Shown: positions 21,567-31,612 of the stretch, one piece after another | Layout: each line of letters begins with the position of its first letter | Numbering within the stretch: position 1 is the first letter of the stretch | Assembly: GCA_900323505.1 (NCBI GenBank) | Contig: OOIN01000001.1 | Span: 1,116,001 to 1,180,000, forward strand | From: Ustilago trichophora | Taxonomy: Eukaryota > Basidiomycota > Ustilaginomycetes > Ustilaginales > Ustilaginaceae | Direction: 5' to 3' | Length of the DNA stretch: 64,000 bases | Program-made: the position numbers and the translations under genes | The notes under the pieces: model-generated | Told to the model about the DNA's origin: nothing | Database searches by the model: none | What the model saw: only the letters and a program-made list of their open reading frames with translations

Positions 21567-22595
21567 ATGGCAGCTGGAAAGTTCGGATCCAGCGGGTCCA
21601 AGATGACCATGAAGGCCTCCACGGCAGGCCCTTCTTCGAACTCAGCAGCTCGTGCTGGGCCATCAAAGCGGAGCGGTGCACCTAGCAAGGCCAAGAAGCC
21701 CGCTGCACCAGCACAGGAGGACACAGACTCGGAAGATGGAATGGACGAGGACCAGATCTCGCTCGAAGGCGCAGATGATGACGAGCCCGACACCGAAGAC
21801 GAGATCGAAGCTGCCAAGGGTGCTGGTTCCAAGAGCAAGAAGACGGCTAAGCGTAAGCGCCGCGCCACTTCTCCCACTTCGTTCGGTACCGCACTAGAGG
21901 GTCTGCTTGGTATTGCACCTTGCGCATCAGCAGACGCTTTGGAGACGCTTGACGAGTCTGCGGAGGACGAGGCAGAGAGTGAAGCCGAGGAGGAAACGGT
22001 CAGCAAGAAGAAGGCTAAAACAGCATCCACAAAGCCCGAAGCACAGATCCCTGCCATTCTGTCGCTTGCACCACACCTCCGCCGATCGGCCCAATCCACC
22101 ACTCTCAGCGCCCGAGCCGCCCGCATTGCGCTCGAGCAGAAGCGTCGACGAGAGGAACGATGTCACGTCAAGGACGTCATCGGAGGCTGGGGCCCACCTG
22201 GCGTTCTGCCACCTTTGGAAGATGAGGATGGAAACATCATTGAAACCCCCTTTGCGGCTGAAGATGAGGCCGAGAAGCTGCAAGAGTTCGCCAGCCAGGG
22301 TGGCAGTCAGACGTACGAACGCAAGCTGCGCAAGGTGGCCCAGCGTGGAGTGGTCAAGCTGTTCAACGCTATTCGTGCAGCACAAACTACAACCGAGGAC
22401 GATCTGGAGGAGGCAGAGGCCAAGCAGAGTGCTGCAAAGGTCAGCGCTGGCAAGACCGCAACAGGTGCCGCAGCGGGCAAGAAGGCCGGATTGGCAAGCA
22501 AAGATGCACGCCTGGCCGATTTGAGCAAGTCCAACTTCCTCGACCTTATCAAGAAGGGATCCAAGGGCAAGAGTGGTGGCGTTGCTGCCAAGTAA
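21567..22595 (+). CDS. RRP15: Ribosomal RNA-processing protein Rrp15
   Basis: 342 residues, single exon: a nucleolar factor required for pre-60S maturation (processing of 27S pre-rRNA). The N-terminal half is acidic with Lys/Ser tracts (residues ~20-150) and carries basic nuclear-localisation-like clusters. The conserved Rrp15p domain contains IPAILS, then an Arg/Lys helix leading to ERCHVKDV, and the invariant block RKLRKVAQRGVVKLFNAI (about residues 249-266). The C-terminus is Ala/Lys-rich, ending near NFLDLIKKG. The ATG at 21567 is the natural start. The possible RRPE-like AAAATTT elements in its promoter are noted separately. Confidence 0.9.
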   Translation: MAAGKFGSSGSKMTMKASTAGPSSNSAARAGPSKRSGAPSKAKKPAAPAQEDTDSEDGMDEDQISLEGADDDEPDTEDEIEAAKGAGSKSKKTAKRKRRATSPTSFGTALEGLLGIAPCASADALETLDESAEDEAESEAEEETVSKKKAKTASTKPEAQIPAILSLAPHLRRSAQSTTLSARAARIALEQKRRREERCHVKDVIGGWGPPGVLPPLEDEDGNIIETPFAAEDEAEKLQEFASQGGSQTYERKLRKVAQRGVVKLFNAIRAAQTTTEDDLEEAEAKQSAAKVSAGKTATGAAAGKKAGLASKDARLADLSKSNFLDLIKKGSKGKSGGVAAK

Positions 22596-23478
22596 CGTCT
22601 CTTATCGCGTTTTCATTCATGTGCTTCTTTCATCACTGTATACCACTGCAACCAGGTTCTACTTTGCTCCCAACGACCACCACCGAACGTCTCATTCAGG
22701 CTGAATTGATGTCATTGTGAGAGCAACAGCATGTACCAACATTTTCTCTTTGGGACAGGGGCTGAGAGCATCTGCTTACATCTGCCACATGGTCACAAAG
22801 TGGGGTCTCAGGGATCTGGAAGAAGCCAAAGAAAAGGAAGGTTGCAATCTGTGACGAAAGAGAGTGACAGGGTGACAGGGGCAACAAAAGAGAGAGAGAG
22901 AGAGAGTCTGCTTCAGAAAGTCACATTTCTCCGCGTCGTAGCGAAAAGGTGACTGCTCCGAGCAACGCTTTCGTCATTCTGCTTGCATGATGAGCCTCTC
23001 AAAGTGGACCGTGTGTGGGTAAAATCACATTTTTTTGGTACTCTGTGTGTGCCTGGCCCGCGTTCTGAGACGCACTCTTTTCGGAAGCTCGCATTTTTGT
23101 TTCAGACACCGCCAAAGTGGCCCGTCAAAGCGAGTTGGAGAGAGAGAGAGAAGCTAAAGTAGGCATGCAACTGCGCTATGTGCTTCGTCCTTCGAATCTC
23201 GATCTAGACTGGCTTTGCTTGTCACACACCACACCACCATCAACAGACTCTGTCATCACGGCCAAAACTTGTACGCCTCCCTGCTCACATCGAGTAGCAT
23301 CCCATCTGGATCAGTGAGCACCGTTGCCTTGTGCTGCACAGCCAATCTCCCACGTTGGTCGCTTTGAGCTGAGCGTACCTCCTCGTGAAGTGGTGAGCGA
23401 CAGCCTTACCAAGCACCAGATACTGCTCGCTTCTGGTCGACTTTCTTCTACCCAGCTTCGCTACGATTTCATTCTCAG
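22596..23478. other. Intergenic region upstream of the phospholipase D gene
   Basis: 883 bases without a credible gene. It contains a (GA)n run near 22888-22907, another near 23136-23151, and a third copy of the 10-mer CACGGCCAAA (23257-23266). The final 300 bases are the likely promoter and leader of the phospholipase D gene. Confidence 0.55.
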
Positions 23479-26400
23479 ATGTCGTCCGGAACCTCTTTCG
23501 CGGATCTCGCCCACCAGGCGTGGGATACCGCGGCCCAGGCCACCGGTCTCTCTGCTATCGGCGAATACGCTTTTGGTGAATCGCAGGACGACGCCAAGTC
23601 ACCAACTACCTTAGACCAAGATCAAAAACCCAACGGCAGTGCCTCCAAAACCGACCACGATGACCAGCATTCAGGCGCACACACCCCGTCTCACCCAGAG
23701 CCGTACCGTGGAGCTCCAGGCAATCATCCAAATGACCCAGACGCTCGCATAAACCATCCAGATGCTGTCAACGGTCCCTCGGATCCTTCCAGCAACAAGT
23801 CTGTAAGGGAGCCCAAGGTCGAAGATCACCAAAAACAGACCACGTCCAAGAAACAGCCACATCTACAGCATACGGAGGATGATATGGGTCAATCCATCAT
23901 TGAGCGCGCCCTCGGCGACGATGGCCTCACCGCACAGCGCCAAGGTACCGTCTACGACAAGCAACTCGAAAATGAGATGGATGGCTCTTACAAGGATGTC
24001 GAAAAGGAGACCAAGCCCGAAACTGCTGCAGCCGAACTCGGTCAGCCCATTCACTCGGAACGCAACAAGTCGCAGGAAGGCCACCATGGTAACAAGCCCG
24101 AGCTCAGCGATGATGCCCATCAGCCTCACGCTGCCAACCGTGGTCCCTCATGGGCCTCTCGTCCTGACGACAAGCAACGCGCCAAGATCGCAAAGATGAA
24201 AGAAGAGCAGGCTGCAGGCACTTGGAAACGTCGCTTCTCCAGCTTCGGCCCTTCTTCCGAAGAACAGAGCCCCTCCACGCCCAAGGGCAAGACCCCAGAC
24301 GAGAACAAGGAGAAGAGTGGAGGTCTTTTCAGCGTTATGTTTGAAAACTCACCCGCACGCCCTGCTCTGAGCATCTTTAGCTCCAGCAATGCCCAGCGCA
24401 GCGGCACGCACCGCAGCACCGCCAACAAGGACCAGAACAGCGATGCTTCATCCGAAGGCAAAGGCAAACATCCAGAGACGAATGAGGCCAACAACACTAA
24501 TGAACCTTCGCGTTCTTCGAGTCGTTGGGCCGAGAACTCCAACAAGCTGCGCAACGCCTTTGAGCCTCCCACGCCTTCTGCGGAAGCAGCCACCCACCAA
24601 TCCAAACCTCTACAAAATGACGACGAGATCCCCACCCCTGAGCTTTCTCCCGACGCACAGAAGCTACGAGCCATCACCAAGATCATGCTTGGGTCTGGCA
24701 AGGACAAGGAAAAGGAAAAGGACGAAGCTTCATCGCCAGATGCAGCAACAGCCTCCGGCAGCGGAGGAGCACACCAAGCTCAGACACGATGGGCCCAACT
24801 CAAGGCCAAAGTACGAGAATCGCAAAAGTCCAAACGAGAACAGCAAAAGTCGAGCGCAGTCGGTCTCGATCTTGCAAAAGAGCTTCAAACTGGTATCCTG
24901 CCCGTCTTCCTCCTAAAGATGGCTGTAGAGCGCGACGAATCCAAGCGTCGTCGCATTCCCGTCTTGCTCAACCACCTTCGCCTTCGTGTCACCGACAGTG
25001 TTAACCCTATGCACAATACACATGCCGTCTTCCGCATCGAGCTCGAATACGGTGATGGTCTCGTCAAGTGGGTCATCTACCGCGAACTTCGTGACTTTAT
25101 CAATCTGCATGCTCATTATCGAGCAGCAGCGCTTCGAGGTTATCTGGGTAGGTCCATCGGCGGCAACTCAACCGAAAGCGACGTAGGTCTGCCAAGCTTC
25201 CCAAAGATGAGTCTTCCTTACTTCAACCAACTCCAGAGGCAGGGCAAGACCTCGCGTGCCGATTTTGCCCGCGCACAACGAGATGCGCTCGAGAACTACA
25301 TTATCGAGCTCATCCGACGCACCATGTTCCGAGCCGAAGCCAACCGTCTCTGCAAATTCTTCGAAATCTCGGCGCTCTCCGTCTCGCTGGCAAGCCGTGG
25401 CGGACATCAAGGCAAGCAGGGGTACCTCCGCATTCTGTCACGCTCTTCTCGCAAGAAGGATCAGAAGAGCATGCTCACTCCCGCGCGTTGGGCCAAAGCG
25501 TATGAGCCCAAGTGGTTCATCGTCCGAGAGAGCTTCATCGCCATCGTCAACGAGCCCGACAGTCTTCAGCTCTACGATGTTTTCCTCATGGACAACGAGT
25601 TCAAGGTGGAAAGGCCCAAGCGTCTCTACAAGCAGACAATGCACATTGCTCACGGCTTGACGCACAGTGACGACAAGAAATCGCCCGAAATCGAGAGCTC
25701 GGAGCAGCCCGATGCTTCTAACGGCGCTGGTGCCAAGGAAGCCTCCTACGACCAGACTGCTCTCTTGACTGGAGGCCACTTCAAGGACGCTGACCCGAAC
25801 AAGCGTGAGGAAGCTCACAGTGATGAGAGGCACGCCAGTAGCCATACTTTCTACATCCGTAATGCCGAGAGGAAGCTCAAGCTGGTGGCCAAGAACGAGC
25901 GCATGATGGAGCAGTTCATTGTCTCGATGCAGAAGATGGCAGCTCGCAACATCTTTGGCGGCACTAACCGCTTCGAGAGCTTCGCGCCTATTCGTCTCAA
26001 CGTTTCGGCACAGTGGCTTGCCGATGGACGCGACTACTACTGGAATCTGAGCAAGGCGCTCATGATGGCCAAGGATCGTGTCTTCATCCACGATTGGTGG
26101 CTCAGTCCCGAGTTGTACCTAAGAAGGCCTGGTCATCCCAAGTGGAGGCTCGACAACGTGCTCAAGAAGAAGGCCGAAGAGGGAGTCAAGATCTTCGTCA
26201 TCATCTACAACGAAGTCTCGAACAACTTTACTCCCACCGACTCCAATTACACAAAGCAGCGCCTTATCGGCTTGCATCGCAACATCTTTGTGCAGCGTTC
26301 GCCCAGTCACTTCCAGACGGGAACTTTCTATTGGGCACACCACGAGAAGCTCTGCGTCATTGACGAGACGATTGCGTTCATGGGCGGTCTGGACCTTTGC

Positions 26401-28899
26401 TTTGGTCGATACGACACACCTGCGCACGTGCTCGTCGACGATGCACTTTATCACAAGCGTGAGGGTGAGTCTGAAGCGGACTACGGACTGTCGAACGCCA
26501 ACGGATACCTTGGTCCTGTCAAGGACGGTCGCGAGGCTCACATCTGGCCGGGTCAAGATTATGCCAATGAGCGAGTCATGGAATGGCACACTCTCAGCAA
26601 ACCCGCTGAAGACTTGTTTGCGCGTGACAAGTTCCCGCGAATGCCATGGCACGATGTGGGTCTCCAGCTTGTCGGACAACCGGCTCGTGACCTGTGTCGC
26701 CACTTTATCCAGCGTTGGAACTTTTTGTTGCGCATCAAGAACCACACGCGACAGATGCCGTTCTTGGTGCCTCCCCCTGACTTTACTCCGGAAGAGCTGC
26801 AGAAGTACGGTCTCACCGGTACCTGTGAGGTTCAGATCTGCCGATCAGCGGGCCCGTGGAGTCTGGGCACGACCAATAAGGTGGAGCACTCGATCCAGAA
26901 CGCTTATCTCAAGTCGATCCAGATGAGCGACCACTTTGTCTACATCGAGAATCAGTTCTTTGTCACCTCGACGGTCATGGAAGGCAACAAGATCGAGAAC
27001 AAGATCGGCGAGGCGCTTGTCAGCCGTATCATCCGTGCTCATCGCGAGGGAACACCGTGGCGTGCCATCATTGTCATCCCGCTCATTCCAGGATTCCCAA
27101 TGCCCATCGACCATCCCGATGCTTCCTCAGTGCGTCTCATCGTCGATCTCCAGAACCGCTCCATCTCGCGAGGCGAGCACTCCATCTTTGGTAAATTGCG
27201 AAGGGAAGGCATTGACCCGGAGCAGTACATCAGCTTCTTCTCACTGCGTACATGGGGCAAGCTGCGCGGCGGCCAGCTCACCACCGAGCAGATCTACCTG
27301 CACGACAAGATCATGATCGTCGACGATCGTCTTGCCATCATTGGTTCTGCGAACATCAACGAGCGCAGTCAGCGAGGTGACCGTGATTCGGAGCTTGCCT
27401 CGGTCATTCGCGATCACGACATGATCGACAGCTATATGGGCGGTAGGCCGTACAAGGTCGGACGCTTCGCACACACGCTGCGAATGCGGCTCATGCGCGA
27501 GCATCTTGGGGTCGATGTCGACGAACTCGAAGCCAACGAACGACGCGATGGCGAGGCGCGCGGGTCTGTCAACGGGCATGAAGGCTCTGCGGGTGGAGCA
27601 TCCGTCTACTCTGATGGTCCAGGTCAGGCCGACACGGACGATGAATGGGATCCGGACCACGAGCAGAGCCATGGCGGACTCAAGGGCCGCGGCGACACGG
27701 AGTCTTCGCCAGCGGATCTCGTTGAGACGCCAACCAACAGGCAGATCCTCAAGGACAAGGCCTCCAGCCTTACGGACCGTGGCAATGGCACCACCTCGAC
27801 AGTGCGCCGCCAGATCAAGGAGACGATCACACGAGGAAAGGACAAGGCTGAAGTTGATGAGGCCGCCGAGCAGGCTGCATCCGAATCGGCCAACCATAAC
27901 GAAAGATACCAGGCTGCTCGCGAGGAGCGCGTTGAACTTGCTCTTCGTGGCGAGGATACGCACAAGTTTGTCGACGGCAAGTACGACAATACGATGGAGC
28001 CGACACTGGAGGAGAAGCTGCTCATGGAGGATGGGCACGCTGTCAACGGTCGATCTGCCAATGCCAGCGAAGGAGAGGCCAAGCGATCTGGACACGGCGT
28101 GGGTCGAGCATCGATGGACCACAGGCAACTGCTTGGATCGCTCAGCTCTTCCAGTCTGGGACCCGAGAGGGAGACCGAGATGCTGCACCGTTCCGGTCAG
28201 CGTCAACGCTTCCTGAGTGAAAGCTCTGGTATCGACGACGTTCGTCGTAAGATCGCAGGGCGCATGTCCAACGACCTCTGGAATCTGCCAGCTGCGTCGC
28301 TTGAGATCGATCCCTTCCGCTTCCAGGACCCCGTCGACGACTCGTTCTACGTCGACTACTGGCTCACGTGTGCCGTGCACAACACCCAGATCTTCCGCAA
28401 AGTGTTCAAGTGTGTCCCCGACGACACTGTCACGACATGGGCCGAGTACAAGGCGTTCGGTGCTTGGGCGGACCGTCTTGCCCGCTCGGGCAAGTTTGGC
28501 GCCAAAGAGTCGCGCGGAGAACGCGATGCTCAAGCGCACAGCGTTCCTGGCGCTAGCGTCGGTGGTCCCGTAGGTCAAATGAGCACGCGCGAGTCCACTT
28601 CAGACGGCAACAAACAGGACGACTCACAAGCGCAAGCGCAAGTCCCGCCCACGCTGAGAGACGCCCCTTCCCCTGGCCAGAACGGTGCCGGCACTGGGGC
28701 GGGCAAAGACAAAGACGCCAAGAAGGAAAAAGAAGTCGAAGGATTCTCCAACAGAGAACTCGAGCAGATGGAGGCCCTGCTCGAGGAGTGCAGAGGTTCG
28801 CTGGTGTTGCATCCAACCAGGTTCTTGGAGGCAGAAGATCACTCAAACAACTTTTTGTTTGCTATGGACCGGATCAATCCGCTGCTCATCTACGATTGA
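23479..28899 (+). CDS. Phospholipase D with PX and PH domains (PLD1/SPO14-like)
   Basis: An 1806-residue, single-exon phospholipase D that hydrolyses phosphatidylcholine to phosphatidic acid and choline. The N-terminal ~480 residues are hydrophilic and probably disordered. A PX domain (about 495-635) and a PH domain (about 640-825) target phosphoinositide membranes. The two catalytic HKD motifs are intact: His955/Lys957/Asp962 in HHEKLCVID and His1275/Lys1277/Asp1282 in HDKIMIVDD, the latter followed by GSANIN. A C-terminal region of about 420 residues is charged in its first half and ends with a conserved PLD1 tail (SNNFLFAMDRINPLLIYD). It is large even for fungal PLDs (yeast Spo14 is nearly 1700). 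In the family it acts in secretion, sporulation or polarised growth. ARF1 also lies in this window; animal PLD1 is ARF-activated, but that link is not shown for fungi here. Confidence 0.94.
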   Translation: MSSGTSFADLAHQAWDTAAQATGLSAIGEYAFGESQDDAKSPTTLDQDQKPNGSASKTDHDDQHSGAHTPSHPEPYRGAPGNHPNDPDARINHPDAVNGPSDPSSNKSVREPKVEDHQKQTTSKKQPHLQHTEDDMGQSIIERALGDDGLTAQRQGTVYDKQLENEMDGSYKDVEKETKPETAAAELGQPIHSERNKSQEGHHGNKPELSDDAHQPHAANRGPSWASRPDDKQRAKIAKMKEEQAAGTWKRRFSSFGPSSEEQSPSTPKGKTPDENKEKSGGLFSVMFENSPARPALSIFSSSNAQRSGTHRSTANKDQNSDASSEGKGKHPETNEANNTNEPSRSSSRWAENSNKLRNAFEPPTPSAEAATHQSKPLQNDDEIPTPELSPDAQKLRAITKIMLGSGKDKEKEKDEASSPDAATASGSGGAHQAQTRWAQLKAKVRESQKSKREQQKSSAVGLDLAKELQTGILPVFLLKMAVERDESKRRRIPVLLNHLRLRVTDSVNPMHNTHAVFRIELEYGDGLVKWVIYRELRDFINLHAHYRAAALRGYLGRSIGGNSTESDVGLPSFPKMSLPYFNQLQRQGKTSRADFARAQRDALENYIIELIRRTMFRAEANRLCKFFEISALSVSLASRGGHQGKQGYLRILSRSSRKKDQKSMLTPARWAKAYEPKWFIVRESFIAIVNEPDSLQLYDVFLMDNEFKVERPKRLYKQTMHIAHGLTHSDDKKSPEIESSEQPDASNGAGAKEASYDQTALLTGGHFKDADPNKREEAHSDERHASSHTFYIRNAERKLKLVAKNERMMEQFIVSMQKMAARNIFGGTNRFESFAPIRLNVSAQWLADGRDYYWNLSKALMMAKDRVFIHDWWLSPELYLRRPGHPKWRLDNVLKKKAEEGVKIFVIIYNEVSNNFTPTDSNYTKQRLIGLHRNIFVQRSPSHFQTGTFYWAHHEKLCVIDETIAFMGGLDLCFGRYDTPAHVLVDDALYHKREGESEADYGLSNANGYLGPVKDGREAHIWPGQDYANERVMEWHTLSKPAEDLFARDKFPRMPWHDVGLQLVGQPARDLCRHFIQRWNFLLRIKNHTRQMPFLVPPPDFTPEELQKYGLTGTCEVQICRSAGPWSLGTTNKVEHSIQNAYLKSIQMSDHFVYIENQFFVTSTVMEGNKIENKIGEALVSRIIRAHREGTPWRAIIVIPLIPGFPMPIDHPDASSVRLIVDLQNRSISRGEHSIFGKLRREGIDPEQYISFFSLRTWGKLRGGQLTTEQIYLHDKIMIVDDRLAIIGSANINERSQRGDRDSELASVIRDHDMIDSYMGGRPYKVGRFAHTLRMRLMREHLGVDVDELEANERRDGEARGSVNGHEGSAGGASVYSDGPGQADTDDEWDPDHEQSHGGLKGRGDTESSPADLVETPTNRQILKDKASSLTDRGNGTTSTVRRQIKETITRGKDKAEVDEAAEQAASESANHNERYQAAREERVELALRGEDTHKFVDGKYDNTMEPTLEEKLLMEDGHAVNGRSANASEGEAKRSGHGVGRASMDHRQLLGSLSSSSLGPERETEMLHRSGQRQRFLSESSGIDDVRRKIAGRMSNDLWNLPAASLEIDPFRFQDPVDDSFYVDYWLTCAVHNTQIFRKVFKCVPDDTVTTWAEYKAFGAWADRLARSGKFGAKESRGERDAQAHSVPGASVGGPVGQMSTRESTSDGNKQDDSQAQAQVPPTLRDAPSPGQNGAGTGAGKDKDAKKEKEVEGFSNRELEQMEALLEECRGSLVLHPTRFLEAEDHSNNFLFAMDRINPLLIYD

Positions 28900-29100
28900 G
28901 CGATCAGCAATCTGCTCAGGGTTTCGATGTTGTTGGTTGCATAGATTCGGACGTTTTAATCGCATTGCTTTCCGTTTGATCTCTTTGACTGATGTGATGT
29001 AATGGTGGGATGCTGTTTGTGATTGCTGATGCTGATGGGATGGGATGCTATGCAGGGTGCGGGTACAAATACAATTTTATTTTTCTTGTCTACTCTTCTC

Positions 29101-29631
29101 CTAGTCCTCGAGCAAATGGTTCTGAGCATACAGCAGCGTGTACATCCTACACATGCTCGCATAAGCTCTCCTATCACCCGTCCTATACAATGTGGCAGCA
29201 TCGACATTCAACGGGCTATCTGGTTCCGGATCGTCCAGTAGCGCCAAAATGGCCGTACAAGCCGAACTCAACGTCCAGGCAGGAGTCCATTGAGCCTGCA
29301 AGATATCGAGACAGATCTCTCCATCTTTCCACGATACGTTTGGATGGAAGATTTTGGTTTTAAACTTGATACTCGGTGGCTTTGTTGGGTAATTGGAAGG
29401 GATAGCTATCGAAAGGGAGAAGATACCGGAGGAGTAAAAGCCGGAAGGAGGGCCACGTATGACGGCGGTCCACTCGGAAAGGTCTTCTCCTTCAATGTCC
29501 CATGGGCGGAGCTCGAGCAGATCGGGATTGGCAGAGGGAGAACGGTGTGGATGGGCAGGGGAGAGTCCGAGTTCTCGTTGGGTCGATTGGTATTCTTTGA
29601 GGAGTCGCTTGGTTGATGTGTTTGATGCCAT
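29101..29631 (-). CDS. PEX4: Ubiquitin-conjugating enzyme E2, peroxin-4-like
   Basis: 176 residues, a single UBC fold. Catalytic Cys107 lies in GEICLDIL, with the upstream HPN at 96-98. It is assigned to Pex4 and not a general E2 by the stretch WTPAWTLSSACTAI followed by LLDDPEPDSPLNVDAA and the C-terminal segment with AYASMCRMYT. Pex4, anchored to peroxisomes by Pex22, monoubiquitinates the import receptor Pex5 for recycling to the cytosol. A small insertion near residues 23-35 (Pro/His/Ser) is unusual. Start ATG at 29631. It is transcribed divergently from the rhodopsin gene, about 2 kb away. Confidence 0.85.
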   Translation of the reverse strand: MASNTSTKRLLKEYQSTQRELGLSPAHPHRSPSANPDLLELRPWDIEGEDLSEWTAVIRGPPSGFYSSGIFSLSIAIPSNYPTKPPSIKFKTKIFHPNVSWKDGEICLDILQAQWTPAWTLSSACTAILALLDDPEPDSPLNVDAATLYRTGDRRAYASMCRMYTLLYAQNHLLED

Positions 29632-30201
29632 GGTGAAGAGGTGGTGATTGCTCGAGATGATAAGGTTTAAGAGGATGTGGTTGGGGCGGAGAAGAGGCTG
29701 TTCGGTATTCGTCGTGTAAGCGCTGCGTCGTCTAAGCCGGATGAGAAGGTGGGTTTGGAAGGATCAACGTAGGACAAGGAGGTCGAGCTGCTTCGAGCAG
29801 GGCTGTACCAGCGATGACGGTTTGGAGTTGCAGCAAGGGCCAGAGTCGAGATGATGGATCCTCTTTATCGTTGTTATGTGGTACCAAGAGCAAGAGCTTG
29901 AATGCTGGGGCTGGAGAGTTGAGGTCAAGAGAACGGAAGTAAGTGGTGAAGTGGAAGCAACCAGAAGAACCAACAACCCCTCTTTCACGCAAACCCCGGA
30001 AACAGGAGCTATTTCTACTCCACATTCTGCCTTCGCTTGGGCTCGCACCGGCTATGTGGAAGAAATTCGCTCCCGGAACCCTTTGTCGCTTGCCGTGCGA
30101 CAGTTCAAAGGGCAGAGCGTGTATTCAGTTTTCGATCTGACACATTTTAAGACGCAGCCAAAAATCGCACACCAATTTTTCGTCGAAGCGAAACAAAGTG
30201 G

Positions 30202-30235
<34 letters not shown>

Positions 30236-31612
30236 CGCAGGGTTCAGCGTTGCCCTGGTCCGTGTGTGTGTGCGAGGTGTGCATAAGAAAAGGATGTCGG
30301 CATCGATCGATCCATCTGCCCTGCCACCTACGCCGTCACCTAGCAGCTGAAGCAGATTCCCCACGTCGAATACAGTCTGCAGCCGAGCTCGAGCTCTCGT
30401 GTCTCTCCGAATCTGTTTGCAAGGGCTTGATTTTGACCAAGTGAGACAAAAAGTGTGCTGCGCTCACATATTGGAATGTTGACCACGCATCCTCTTCCTC
30501 TCATGGTACAAATGGACGTTGCCAAGCTTTACCCTGCCTCACGATAGATACACACATTGTGAAACAATGCTTCAGTAGAGACTTGCATACCTTTGCGATG
30601 GATAGATGAGTGGATGGATGAGTGGAATGGCTGTCGAAGAGCTCTTTACGCGCTTGGTGTAACGACAGCAAGATGCGGAGCGTGAGTACGGTGAAGTCAC
30701 GCTGCGTTTTCTATTTTATTTTTATGTCTTTTGTCCGATCTTCCTGTCCGACTCAGCTGCCCCGCACAAGCCAAGCTTCCGCAGTCCCAAGGTTTAGTCT
30801 AAGTGTCCACCGCCTTGCTCTTGGAAAGCAGCAGCATCACGATTCGCAGCTTGAGGGAGAGTCAGAAGCAGAATACTCATATATGGAAACCATAAGGGTC
30901 GCCATAAGCACACGTCCAACAGAAGAAGGACATGATTCGGGCTGGACATGCAGCTTACCTGTCAGCTAAAGCATCTTTTGAATCCTTTTTTTTTTCCCTT
31001 GTCCTCGTGTCTTGGGTGCACGGACGGAGTGCAGGCGCAAGGAGCGATCCTGACAGTCCCTCCGAACGTGCTGCTGACATCAGGTGCATCTCGTCTGTGT
31101 CTCTCTCCTCTCCTCCACTCCTCGCTGCGAAGCATACAGAGGTCAAATGACTGCATCCCGTTCACGATCTTGGGCCCATCATCTGAGCTTCGGTCGGCTA
31201 ACTCGCCCATTGCCTAAGTTTTGGCCCTGCGTCTGTGCGTTGACAGCCTCGGCAGCCCCAACTGCTGCGTCTTCTGCTGCTACTGTCCCCTGCTGCTGAC
31301 TGGGGTGGTCGGCGTAGCCAGGCAGAGCTTTTTTTTTTTTTTTTTGCGAGACGACTCACCTGTGACGAAGGGAAGCATTCCTTCAGGATGCAGCAGCAGC
31401 AGCAGCGGCATCGATGGAGCAAAACCAAGAAAGGCCCCAGACCTTAAGATCCTGCCCATCCAATCCACCAGCCATCCGTGCTACCTCTTGTTCCTCCACC
31501 ACCATCACCATCTTGTTCAAATCTGCTCGTCGTTGTCGTCGTCGAAGCTACATCCCCTTCCCCCTTCCCCTTTTCAACTACGAGCTTATCACCCACTCGT
31601 ACAACATCCAAA
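29632..31612. other. Long divergent intergenic region between PEX4 and the rhodopsin gene
   Basis: Almost 2 kb with no convincing gene. It carries an A28 tract (30205-30232), a T17 tract (31329-31345) and a GCA trinucleotide run (31388-31404). GATCGATC at 30305-30312 resembles the imperfect GATC repeats bound by White Collar light regulators, which would suit a rhodopsin promoter, but it lies 1.3 kb upstream and also occurs once in coding DNA (near 38104). The frame immediately upstream of the rhodopsin ATG is open but has no in-frame ATG that improves the protein. Confidence 0.5.
30205..30232. repeat. Poly-A tract (A28)
   Basis: An uninterrupted run of 28 A in the PEX4-rhodopsin intergenic region. 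There is no target-site duplication or adjacent element that would mark a retroposed copy. Confidence 0.9.

Noticed and set aside
30205..30232. Poly-A tail of a retroposon or processed pseudogene
   Set aside because: The adjacent sequence shows no degraded coding or element sequence and no flanking duplication; similar tracts occur in both orientations elsewhere.
31478..31612. Upstream in-frame extension of the rhodopsin
   Set aside because: There is no ATG in that frame before 31613. The extra residues are Pro/Ser/His low-complexity sequence from a pyrimidine-rich leader.
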